Assembly (NCBI GenBank): GCA_023333565.1
Contig: JAJKFH010004137.1
Span: forward strand, 1-64,000
Length of the DNA: 64,000 nt
Direction: 5' to 3'
From: Puffinus mauretanicus
Lineage: Eukaryota > Chordata > Aves > Procellariiformes > Procellariidae
Shown here: positions 8,194 to 21,100 of the stretch, in pieces
How the letters are laid out: each line of letters begins with the position of its first letter
How positions within the stretch are numbered: the stretch's first letter is position 1
Program-made: the position numbers and the translations under genes
The notes under the pieces: generated by a model
Told to the model about the DNA's origin: nothing
The model's database searches: none
The model's input: the letters and a program-made list of their open reading frames with translations, nothing else

Positions 8194-8939
8194 TCTTTTA
8201 AAAATTACTTATGAAAAGAACAAAAAAGTTTTAAAATTATGCATGTGTGCAGAAGTTTACTTGTCTGGCATGACTTAACAATCACACAAAAGGAAGATTT
8301 TATTAAAATTAAAGCTTCTTGGCAAAACCACAGCTGTTGCTCACAGCATTGACTTTTGCCCAAAACCAAGAATCTTCTGCACGGATTTGTTGTCTAAAAC
8401 ATGGCTTACATTCAATACTGTCTTAGTCTGCAGCCAGGGCTATTACAGCAGAATCCCACTGTAGAGGCAGAGCTGTTTAAAAATAAATTATCTTGTTCTC
8501 ATAATCACAAAGAAAACCCTGAAAACTACAGTTAACTCAGCAGCACTCTCAATATTTATTTCGCTATCACTTCCACCAGAAACATGCCAGCGGCATACGT
8601 ATACCACCCCACCCCTATTCCTCCATACTCGACTGTTGAGGAAGTGCTGACTGCCTCCTGACAGGCTGACAGATCCGGTGCAAACGTTGTCCACTCCTGT
8701 GCGTACTCCACAGAGCGACTGAAGAGGCAGCACAAAAGTAGCTGCCTTTGATGGCATCCTTGGATGTGGGACCCTGAGGGATAAGCTCAATCCTGCACAT
8801 TTCAAGGGGCGTTGAGAAACAGAGGAGGTTCTACAGAGCTGTGGGGTGCCAGAAAGATTAAAAAAGAGGAAGCAAGTGATAAACTCCCTAAAAACTGGGC
8901 TGCTAAGTCCTTGTGAGCAAAGTGTATTCGTCTCCATAC
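8194..8939. other. ERICH3 intron 9, proximal part
   Basis: Unique intronic DNA next to ERICH3 exon 9. An open frame on the minus strand at 8615-8800 has an AG of the right phase before it, but its translation does not resemble ERICH3, so I do not call it an exon. Confidence 0.45.
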
Positions 8940-9126
8940 CTGTAGCAGGGAGATGCTCCCTCCACATTGAGAAACCCGAAGTATCCATGTCTGCCTCCCA
9001 GCCTGGAACGCTTCTGATGTTTGTACTCACAGCAACAGCTCATCCTGTCCACTTGCATCCCATTGAGAAAAAAGGTCAGGCTGAATGGGAAACCATGGTG
9101 CCTCTTTGAGGTGAACTGAAAGGTCT
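8940..9126 (-). CDS. ERICH3: ERICH3 exon 9 (DUF4590, second half)
   Basis: 187 nt, enters in phase 1 and leaves in phase 2 (donor GTATGG). Encodes ETFQFTSKRHHGFPFSLTFF, the Cys-Cys-Cys-Glu-Tyr motif and GYFGF. It is the last ERICH3 exon recognised in the window. Confidence 0.95.
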
Positions 9127-12100
9127 CTGTAATCACAGAAAGGAAAGGGTTCAGAAATAGGTTATGCTTTACTGTCAGCCTATTGCAATTGTTGTATCTC
9201 ATCTGCGTCACCATCAAGGCACCCAGCCCTCTGAGGTCAGGTACTTTGGTTCTCGGCTGTATTAATTAGCTGGCAAAACTCTACCTCCTCCCCACACAAC
9301 AGCCTTGTCTCTTTCTGACCCAGGAATACCAAGCTGGACACACCTGTGACAAGCGAATACATCGTCAATTTGGCCACTCACTGCTTTAGCAGAACAGAGA
9401 CCAGAGCCTCCCATCTCAGGAACATTAACTCTGCCGCTTGCCTTACAGGAGAGTACATTATGCACGGAAAGTTCAGGATTCCTGGCGTGCGCCCACACGG
9501 TGCAGCGCAGCGGTATGTTAGAGCTCCTGCAGTGTAATGCAGACACCCCTCAGCGCAGCACCTCGCAGCGTGCAACCCGGTTCCAGAGCAGCCCGTGCAG
9601 TACTAGTGGCTCTGGGCCTGCACTGATACGGTCGTACTCCAGCAGCACTGAGCAGCTGAAAGACGCTGTTTCTGGCGCCATTTCAGGCTACTCAGCAAGG
9701 GCACTGTTGGGCGTCCGTGTTCGGCATGCCGGTGGGGGGCCTGGGTTGTGCTCCCTTAACCCACAAGTCACGGTATCCTTCCAAAGCAAGCTGAGCACAC
9801 ACCAGCAGGCAGGGAGGCACACTGTGCTCCACAGGTTCCCTAACAGGTGTGAATGGGGCTCGGGACAACAGGAGCACGACAAAGGGCACCTTCCGCACAG
9901 CTGGGACGCAGCTGCAACAAACGCCCTAACCAGATCTGTGGGCACACGGCAGTGCGCCCATAACCTCGGGGGACAGGCTGAAGTGCAGGGATCTCTGCAC
10001 CTTCTTCCCACATCCAGTGAAAATGCAAACACAGTGGGTTCTGTCAGCTGGAATGGGGGGCATGATCTGTGGAATCACTCTTCCTCGTAAGTGAAAATCT
10101 CCCAGCCTTTCCTCTTCCCAATTTCCCAGAACACAATTTGCCTTTTACTGGTGTGATGGAATCGCACTCACGTAAAAGAGATGGGAATTGGGCTCCCTCT
10201 ATGTACCTTTCCTTCTGGAAAAATAAGCAACATGCATTGATGTATTATAGCAAGTCAGAAACAGGTAACCCCTATTTAAGGACAGTTTACCGCTACAACT
10301 ACTCTATTAACCATACATCTCTATACAAAATTAATCTAAGCTACAGTATTTTGCTAAATCAGTTCTCTAAATTCATTCTACCATAATTTGCAAGAGTAAT
10401 TGTAACCTCACTTTCAAACATGAAGCAGTAGATCCAGAGTTAGTGTGGAGGCAGATGGTATAAAAATCCATGGATGCATATACCTTGACTGAGCTCAGCT
10501 GAAATCATTTTGATATCACACCAACATTTTAGCCGAAAAAAAGAGATGCTGACAGAATCAATATGAACTCTTTGACTCTTTATCCTTACCCCCTTCCAAT
10601 AGCTTGCCTTTGTAGACACAAAGGTTTTCTCCTCCACAATGCTGCTGATAGACTTTGATTTCATCTCTGAAATCAGCGTCGTCGTGAGATAAATGCACAC
10701 TTTTTCCTAGAAAGACCATGGTAACAAATGCATTGCTGCGTAACGAGGGCTTTGGGAATCCTCCAGAATTCTGCAGCAGGAAACACACAAAAAATGCATT
10801 CAGCTTCCAACTCTAACAAAAGGTGAACACAAGATCATGTATGTGCGGCATATACTTGAGGCTTCCAGTCTTTTAAGACAGGCCTTGACCTGCTTAAATT
10901 GGAAAGTGTTTTGTAAGATGCAGAAGGGCAGGAAAATATTTTGGACTGAAAATCCATTGCACTGAATTGCCCAAAATTGCAGGGACCAGATTTAATGACC
11001 CATATTGTCCCTCCCAGTCCTGGGTTCCTACAATTTCCTTTACAGGAGTCAATACTGGCTAGAGCTATAGTGTAACAGATGAAGTTTTCATACACTCAAG
11101 GCATTTCATATATCCCTCTGAAGTTCTGGTACTAGATATGGGCAGAGACAGGGTTGGATTGACTAAGATGGAAGGCTTTAAATAAGAGTTGCTATGTTTT
11201 TTCTGTTCAAGCAGCTTTTTTTCCCCCAACTGATGAAAAACATCAAATGTTTTAGTATAGAGAGATGGGTGGCAGTTATATATTTTAGTATTCTTTCTTT
11301 CAAAAATTCAGTGAACCTTTATGCAAACTAAGTATACACATCTTTCAGCATTAGGCGAATACATCAGTGAGGAAGGTAATATACCTATACATAAACTGAG
11401 AAATAGACAGAGATAAGTTACCTTTATTAAAAGTTGCTCTAAGCCATTTGGTGCAGTGGTGGGATGAAATCGTCTGCCTCTGGGCATCCCATTTCTCACG
11501 GCATTTATACTCTTGTCTCCTTTTTGCAGGGAGGGAGGTGGCACTGGTATCACATAATTGTTAATGACGGGAAGTTGATATGGGGATATACCAGTCACAT
11601 ACTCCACTGAATTCATAAGTCTTAACCCATTCTTCTCGCCCTGCAAAAACATTTTAATCAGGTTAAATTTAAATAGGTTATGCAAAAATAGCTACTGAGC
11701 ATATTGAACTAACCGTGGTTTGACTGCTCTTTACATTTAGTAACACATATTCTTCTAGAACAATTCCTTAACTTGGTGCTTGCAATTTTCTTCATGAAAC
11801 CAGTTTCTGTGCTAAAACCCTTTCTTTTAATTTGCAAAGCAACAGGCAGATTGCTTGAAAATGTCACCCTCATAGATATATACAACATTGTAAACCATGT
11901 ACTACTTGTAACCATGCAGAGTTAGAATCACAAGCAGACAGAATACTGTACAAAGCCACAGCACTGCTGCGTTCTCTTAGCTGGCAAGCAATTTCCAAAG
12001 CAGCCAGAATCTTCCAACAGTAACATCATTTGGCATCAATTACACAAGATGTGGTTCAAAACACTTCTTTCCCATTTATAGTGGAGGTTTAGTCCTCCTT

Positions 12101-15100
12101 CAGGATGAAATACAGAGAACCAGGGCCCTGAAAAGCAAGACATCTCTAGAGAATAAATTCTGCAAACGTTGCATGCTCTGGATCTGATTTAGGTGTTTTG
12201 TCAGTAGGGAGCATTAAAGAAACCATCTACGTCACCCATAATTTAAGTAGACGTAGATAGTGCCAGCAAATTCTTGGAGAAAGGATCGTGACCATCACAA
12301 TACAGAGCAAATGCATAGCAGAAGGGAGCTATTCATACAGTGTCTGCCAGTCAGGAGTAGCAGGTCACAGTCCCATTCCAAAATCCTCCAGTCCCACGCA
12401 ACTCCTAACACAAAGCCAATTACATAATGTTTTTCTAGAACAGAAGACAAGTCCAAATCTCACCTGAAAGTAACTGCGTACATATCAAGATCATGTTTGG
12501 CTACTCCTAAAAGCTCTCATTCTCTGAACCCACTAGTGTGACTTAGTAGGAGGAATGGTAAAAAATAGAAATGAGTTTTTGCTACTTTGCAGCTGTAGAT
12601 GAAGATGAAAACTTGTAAGACTGTCTGAAAATATTCCTGAGTTATTGGTGTTAACCGAGTGGCTGCCTCCCTCTCTACATAACAGAAAATCTATGCAGAG
12701 GCAGAAAATTTTGCATGCGGAGAGATTTTATACTATGGAAGAGAAGTCACCACGTTTTTCCTGGCTGTGATCAAGAACTGGGCATTAGACCAGTAAGAAA
12801 ATGTCTTGAAAATTAAGGGGAGGTCAAAAAGGAGAGTTTAAATAAAAGCTGATAACCATTTGGTAGGCATGTTGCCTGCAGTATACAGTTCTGGGAACTA
12901 CAGTACTAAAGCAGTATTATAAAGCTGTCCCTAAAATTATATTATTTTCAGAATGAAATATGGCCTCACCCCACTGGCAAACTGCTGATCATTTTCACGT
13001 GTGCAGCACTTTTGTTTAGAGCTTGAAGTCTTTGGTACAGACGCTACTGCAGCACAGCTGTGAAGTGGTTGGAGGCGAAGTGGGTGTTGCATATTTCCTG
13101 GAGCTGTATTTGGGCGCCAGGAAGTCTAGAAAAGGAAAAAGCAAACAGCTACAAAATCTCAGTGTACAGTTTCCAGTGCAGAGCAGCATCATAAAGAAAA
13201 AAAAATAGGACTGATCAAGATATTTGGAAGTGATGAGTGATTCTCAGGTACCTTCAGGAAATGAAATTTTCTAGTCTGCCCCTGAAGAGCCGGACTCCTT
13301 TAGGCATCTCTAATTGAGCATCCAAAAACTGGAGCATCCAAAATAACTCTTGGGCATAAATCTAGGTTTTGATACTGTCTCTCCAGAGTGCAGCCTTGAA
13401 GCAAGCATAATGAACTCAGAAACTGTAGCAGTGTGCTGTGTTTTGGTGACTTCAGCACATGAACAGTGAGAGAATGCACGACAAAAGCATGCCTATTTTT
13501 GTTCAATATCAGCATTTTTCTGACTTTTTTATTTCATCTTTTCCTTGTATACCCTTCAGAATACCACATTAAAATGTTAAAACCTAAAAAAACTGTTTAA
13601 CTGAGTTAACTCACCATCTTAGAAAAGACAGGCTCCTTGGATCGGTGTTGATGAGAAGGATGTCCACCATTATAATCAACTACAGGTCCAGGTGCCCTCT
13701 GTATGGAATGGAGAGGAAAAGGTCATTCAGGACTGAAAGTCTCTCTTCAATCTGCACCAATTATCATTACTGAAATGGAGAACCAGTTAAAACTGGACTA
13801 TATATTTGATCTTTGACCTTAGACTTTAGCATCATTATATTTCAAGAGTATATTAACATTCCTTCTCTGCCTGTTAACAGAGAGTAAGAGGCTTCTGAGC
13901 CAGAGCTCCAAAGCACGGCCTTCTGCAAAGAGCTTTAGTCTTATTGCACCCCTTCAGTTCTGTTTTCTAAAAGACATCCATTGCTTGCAGGATTTTACAT
14001 CATCTGTAAACTTGCCTACAGCCTCAGTATTCATTGACAATACTTAATGTACTGATACTGGCCTAACCTTGCGTGATAAGGCAGATAAAAGGGAAAGATT
14101 AAAGCAGATTTATCACAAGCAAAGCTATTTTTATCTAAGTTCTGATGTGCCATTTCTGCAACATCGGCTTCTCGAGATTTCTCTTTAATGACACAACCCT
14201 GCAAACAGGAAATCAGCCTCAAGAGATGAAGGATCCCAATCTGGAACAATCAGGGCAGTCAATGCTCTAGACTAAGCACAGATGTCATAGGTATACGTGC
14301 ACGCTTTCAGCTGTGTGTGCTTACCTTATAGCATATGGCGGATTTGGTGAAACTCGCCAGTTGTGAGTGACCAGCTGGTTCTCCAGCCACTAAAGGATGG
14401 AGCCCATAATGATTTCTTGGGCCAAGTGGTGGATGTGGGGAGCGCATAGGGCTAGCACCTGCCACTGATCTTCTGGATTGTTCCACCTAAAAGAATAGAA
14501 ATTTACTTCTCTGAGATACTAAATACTCTTAACAGCAATGTTTGAGCTTGCCTTCTCTCTCTCTTTCATTGGACAGCTATGACGATCAAATTGCCTAGAC
14601 CTGATGGAACACCTGGTTAAGGAAGGAAAGGATATCAAGGGGCGAGTGAGAGGGGGATGAGGGAAAAGACTTGTTCCCATCTCTGATTCATTTCCCTGCA
14701 GCCCTCTCCTGCTGCAGATCCCCTCAAATTGAATTCATCTGCCTGTTCCTGTGTATCTCCCAATTTTTGGTTTCGTTGAAGGTCTCTTTCGGTTTTTAAA
14801 TTTGAGTGCACCTGCCACTTCCTTGCTCTGACTGCTGCCCCTCCCTACCTTTTCTTCTCAAAAGCTCCACACCGGGCTGACTACCCTTCTGGAAATAGAT
14901 AGCTCTGTTTCTCCTCCTCCCTTGCCCAGCCATCTGTCTTTCTCCTTTCCCTTTAGATTAGCTACTCAGCCGAATTCACTGAATGTCTGAGGTGAGAATT
15001 AAATTACACTGCTAATTCCAGCCAGGTTCCTGTGTCCCAGTGTGGCATCACAGCAAAGATACCGATCACATATCTGCAGGCTTCTCCCTTACGCTTCTCA

Positions 15101-18100
15101 CTGAAGGAAGCAGTTTTGGCTTACGTTCCAAAATTATCCGAGTCCAGAATCCCTTGATAGGGTGTCTTAGTCACTGCTTCCCCTGTGGCGACTTTCTACC
15201 AGCAGAGTTCAGTCAGTAAATAATGCCTTTGCAATTACCATAGTGATCAGTGTTTTTCATTAAAATCTCCTCCTTTCTTTACCTGATGAATTGCTCATAA
15301 ATGTATTATTTAAAATCAAAAAGATTTGACATTGTTCTTCAACTGCTCAAAGAAGCAGCTAGCTTCTCAATGCTTTCTTCTCAACGTATGCAGGCTCCTA
15401 ATAAAGAAATAAGATGTTGGGTATATTTCAGCCAAAATGAGAACAACTTTTCCCATATGAGTCCAAGTGACTTCACGGGGAGAAGAACCATTGACGTCTG
15501 TGGGATTTCCATGACTCTAACAACTACAGGATCAAGCTCTACCTACAGGACACCAAAGTGAAGACTTCTGAAACCTCTTTTCATTACTTACATGCTGGTT
15601 CTGCTAAACATCATGTGGAGAGGCAAACAACTGAAAATGTGAGCTCAGTGCTCAGCAGCAGTCAAAAGCAGACAGTGTCTAGAATTACGAGAAGAACTGC
15701 AACAGGTATCTTAAATTATTCATCCAGTTCTGGTTCCCCATTTCAAAACAGATATAGTAGAACTAGAAAAGGTGAAAAAAATGGCAACAGTAATGAGAAG
15801 CCTGGAATGGTTCATGTATGAAAGATTCAATAGACTAAGGGTCTTCAGCTTGGAAAACTGAGAAGGAATATGAAAAAGGTATGTAAAATCACAAATGCCT
15901 TGGAAAAGGGGAACAGTTATTAACCTTTTTCATAACGAGAACAATGAAGCATCAAACAATTATCAGACAGCAGATACATTAATTATTGTGCAGAAATGCA
16001 AGGAATTACCATTTCATACAACTCATAATTAAATTCCACAACTAAGAAGACTGCAGAACCAAAATAGTAAGTAGATTCAAAAGGAAACATGTGCATGAAT
16101 GGAAGTTCCTGAACTGCTGGATAGAGGAAGAAGGACATGTAACCTGGGGCAGGATCATCCTCTACTTGCCTGTTTCTTGTACTTTTTCCATAAACATCAG
16201 AGACAGGACACTTGTCTCAATGAACCTCCGGCCTGACTCATGGCTGTTATTTAACACAGGGCAAAACTGCCAAGTCCCATCGGTACTCAGTAGCACTCAA
16301 GCCTTACCTTGATTTTCTGCACCCTGTCCTTCCTCACAGAATTTTCAAGTTTCCTTTTTATTTCCAGCTGATGATGACGCTATCAATGTAAGAGAAAGAG
16401 AAATCTCATTAATGGACCTTATGAGATGTCAATGAATGTAAGAACACTTGCTTCTGTTCTGCTTATCACTCGCCTGCTCCCTGGTCGTTACCCTCATTGA
16501 GCCCTATTACGAACCTACTATTGATTCAATCCATTTGCATTACACCTGTGTATATTAACATTGGCAAGGGAACAACCGAGCATTTGTAAAGTTGTAGGGA
16601 CCAACTCCATTCTCGATATGTAACAGGAATGTGCCCACATTTTGTACTCAGGTAAGATATATAACCATGTTCAAACTATTTTGTTTTGATTAGAATTTTT
16701 TTAAGCAAACTAGCCCTGTGAATATCATCCCACAATCTGATGACTGCCAAAGTGCAGTAGGTGAGCCTACTGCATACACAGTGTATGTTCTAATGACATA
16801 CATACATAACAACTAGAGGCCAGTGGAGATTTCGTGTGGGGGACGTCAAGCACAAAGATTGTCCTTTCTCCCAGCAGCAGAGAGCCTTTCAGGGGAGCAT
16901 GAGGGCACAGCTACGGAAAACAGTCCGGTACGAGTTAACAGCCACTGGCTGTCAGTAGGTAAATATCTGAAAAGGCTTACACATCTCTAGTAAATGCATA
17001 CCTCCATGTCAAGGACCTTATGAAATATAGCCCGAGCCAGGCACTCCTGTACGTATCTTTGGTGATCCCTCCTCATAGCATTTAGCCGGTATTCTTTCTC
17101 AGATATTATTCGTCCACTCCTTGAGATCTGCCGTAAACAAATATAATGTAACTAAAAAGAAGAGAAGACAGAATAAAGGATGTTTTTAAACAGAGTGCAA
17201 TTTCCCAGAAAGGCTACTTTCTCTTCCCGGTTAGCTACCACCTCTGCTGGTGCTGGAATTCACCTTCCCAGCAGAGAATTGCAGTTTCTTTGACCCCAGG
17301 GCCCCCCTCAGCCAAATGAAGAGAGCAGGAGAGCAGCAGTCACATTTTCTAACAGTTAAGGGCTCAGCCTTACTCCTCATGGGCCATTGCCCAAGTCAGT
17401 GGAGGGAAATTAAATACTTGCCTTCCTACTGTATAAGGGTTGCATCTGCCTGTGCTAAAGACAGTCACACCTAGGAGTGCATAAGTATTTTTAAAAATAT
17501 TCAGCACATTCACCTTTACCAAATCCTTCCATTTTCCATTAAAAACTTCTGAAAAATAACACTGAAGCTATTTAAAGAGCTAGTAGAGTCAAAGATGCTT
17601 TGATTTCACAGTTTAAAAAAACTAAGAGAATCAATATGATTCTGTATATTTGCAAACGGAAAGATTTTGCAGAGGCAAACTCCAATGAGCAAAAAGAAAC
17701 ATGGGGCAAAAACATAAAAACATTCTGAGTTTATCAAAACCTCTCCACGAAATATCTTCTTCTGCCTGGATGTGAAATACAAGCAGACTGACAAACAAAC
17801 ATTCTCACACCACCGTAATGGTGCAGTAACACAGTGCCATATGTAACAACTCACTGAAACTGCCTTACCGAGCAGAAGCTCAGGGCTAGGCCAAGGCTCT
17901 CCAGTATTTACACACATCATCAGCCCGTGTCAGCCACTGTTCCCAGTTTCACGCAGATAAGCATTATGCCTGTTGCATTGCAGAAGGTGCAGTGGAAGCG
18001 CAAGCTTGATGTTCTATGGAGTATGGCCTCCATACTGACTGTCAGCACATCACTTCTAGTGTGGAATCATCATCCACCAGCAGCCCCACGCTAGCATCTT

Positions 18101-21100
18101 CATAGCCCCAGGTGGCCCTTGGACCTTGATGTCCTGAAACGCGCTCGCTGCCAGCTACAGCATTTCCTCAGCTGTCACGAGTGTCTTCAAAACCACTCAG
18201 CACACGGAGCTAAGCTCCGAGCTCAGTTTTACTTGTCTTTCTGCCATTCTGATTTCAGCAGCGCAGCCTTACGCACCACAGCCCCGTGTCCCTGCGGCGT
18301 CCAGCTGACTCGCGGTAGAGAGATGCAGTGGGAAACGCTTGGATTAAACAAACCCGCCCTCAGCCCCAGTGTGGGCGTGTGGCTTTGATCTGGCACAGCG
18401 TAATTTCACGTGTTTGGCTAGCTGGTCAAACTCTTACCGATGACAACACATACCGCTAAACAACAGAACCACCACTGGTTTGACTTGTGCAGTATTAAAA
18501 GAAACAAAGAATTCTTTTCTTTTTTTCTCAGAAAAGGAAACTTTTCAATCTCACCAGTCCTGATCTCTGAAGATGTCGTCTTATCCTGGTATTGCTGAAA
18601 TATCCAACCAGGTGTTTGTCTGTAAGGCTATTGTAGGTTGCAAGAAATCTGAAATAAAATCAATACAAATGCATATAATCCCCTTGACAGACAAAGTATT
18701 ACAGCTTAAGTTATAAAACTTACCCAACAGTTTGCTGCACAAAATGCTGTCGTGATGAATCATGCCCAGCATTTTGTCAGATAAATGCCCATTAGATTAC
18801 GTAAAAGCAGTGCGTTATTGCCTCCGGAAGATTCGTATCAGGAACAAGTGACTTCTACATAAGATACAGCAGCTCAGCATCGAACGGCGTACCACCACCA
18901 AGGCACAGCGTCCAACAGAGCCCAGCCCTGAAAGTCTCCTCCAAGACCAACGCCCACAACAGCCTCCTCAGACAATAAACTCTGACCTTCGGCAGGTCAG
19001 TATCATGCCATACAACATTCACAGCTGGATTCCTGGCTGAGTCCGGCAGGCACGGACCCCAGCTCCCTCGCCGCCCTGCCGCGGGCCCTGTTGGAAGTGC
19101 ATGAGTATATGGTACATCACCGGGGAGAGGGACGTCCCACAACTCCTGCATGCCTTCCACCGCCCCACTGCGCGCCCCGTGCTCCCCTGCCTTCTGCCGC
19201 CTCCTAACTGGTGATAGATACGGCAGCGACGGAGTTTCTGGCAGCTTTTGCAAAGACCTGTAAGAATAACTTGGGTTGGGAGGGACCTCCAGAGGCCATC
19301 TAGTCCAACCTCCGGCTCCAGGCATATCAGTTATCAGACTTCACCTACACAAAGGAATTTTCCTGTGGTCTTCATTGCCCGCTCTCAGCCATTATTGCCC
19401 GGTATCTAAGACGAAAAAATTGCTTTCTTCAGTCTGCTTAGGTCAGCAGAAACTGCTAGCACCAAAACATATTTTTAAGACAGGACACTGTTTCCCTAGT
19501 ACTTTCACTGGCTTGAAAGTTAGCACACATGTTATTAACTTGGTGCAATCTTTGCTCTGATGAAGACTACTTATTTGTGTTTTCAGCCAAAGCCTCCTTC
19601 AGTACCCACATTTCCATCCATTTTTTTATGGCAATTTCCTCTTCTTTAATGCTCCCACCATCAGAGGGACTGCATATCAAATTCATCACTTGGAACACCT
19701 ACACAGAGACTAAGTGGCTTCGATTTCAGGTGTCAAAAAATACGCTTAAGTCTTCCTTCCTTTTTGAACCATTTAGGATTCAGCTACGTGTCTGTTAAAA
19801 CGTTGCCTGGCCAACCACTAATTTGTTCATGAACAAAAAAGCCTGTTTCAAAAAACAGTTCTCCATTTGGCCTTTACACCAAAAGAACTCACAAACTACT
19901 TGGGAAAACTAATCCGTGACAGCAAGCTTAGGAACTGTCCTGTCTATTTTGGGGACCATTTATTCAACTATAGAGCATTATTTACATAAACAGCCAAGAA
20001 TGCTCATCCCACAAACATATTCATAAATTCAATTGCACAAAACTTGTACAGGGCAAGACTCATAACCTTTGTGGTATTTACAGGCTAGAAAGCATATGTT
20101 ACTGTAGTATGTTTTTGCTGGCTGTCACCATTTGGCAGCAGTTTGTCTGAAGTGCAACTTGCATTGACGAGAACACTTCTTGTTTTCCCTCTCTAAACAC
20201 AGCTACTACATTTTACCAAAAATCATCAGATCTACTCTATGTGACCGATGTGCTCAAGCTAAACAAAAACCAAACGTACTCTGCAGGAAACCGAAGAGCT
20301 TGCACAAAAGGCCAGCAAGCACACCCATCTGTCTGCGTGAGTCCTGACACGCTATTGCTCTGGCACTCAGCAAGCTGCCACCTTTCCACCACCTCGGGCT
20401 TTCCGCTTTGCGCTGGAAGGACAGGAACGCGTCCTCACCCAAACTGGGGCATCAGAAGACAGCTGAGCGGCGAGGGACAGTGCCTCCCTCTCAAGAACCA
20501 GCCCTCCGGGGTCAGAAGGCACGGACACTGGACAGCTCACGCTCAGTATCCGCCTGCGCAGGTCAAAGCTAAAGACCTGGATCTCTTTGCCACACCGTGC
20601 CCCGAGATTGTAAAGAGACCAACCAGCCGGTACTGCGATGTTCAGTCTGAGAGACTCCCGGGACCACGCTGCTGTAGTGGCCAGCACGGTTGGGCCACGC
20701 TACCTTCTGCTAATCTTTTCCCCCTTAACGACCCCTGACGTTGGGGTGCACAAGTCCTCTTTTGTATCCAGAGCCATAAAAATGGGCCCAATATGAAATG
20801 CAAGAACCTCTCAAGTCTTTTCCAGCTGCCAAGTCAATATACTAAAGGTTCTCTTTAATGCATACATTGAACAATCCAAAGTGAACAAAGTCAACAACCC
20901 AAAGTGATGCAATTTGCATCTCTTCTATTTATTGGTGAAAACCTGTAAGACCAACAAACATGGAGAACCAGACTATGCAGACCGTCGGAGCGAGGCCCTC
21001 CCCCGCTCTACCCAAGAAATGTCATGCATCTCTGGAAAGCCAACAGAGCTAAACCATCGCAGCTACCAAAGATCAGAGTTTCCAAAAATTGAACCTAATA

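Noticed and set aside
8615..8800. Possible further ERICH3 exon after exon 9
   Set aside because: A TGTGCAG acceptor of fitting phase exists, but the translation does not resemble ERICH3 as I recall it and ends in a stop without reaching the glutamate-rich part.
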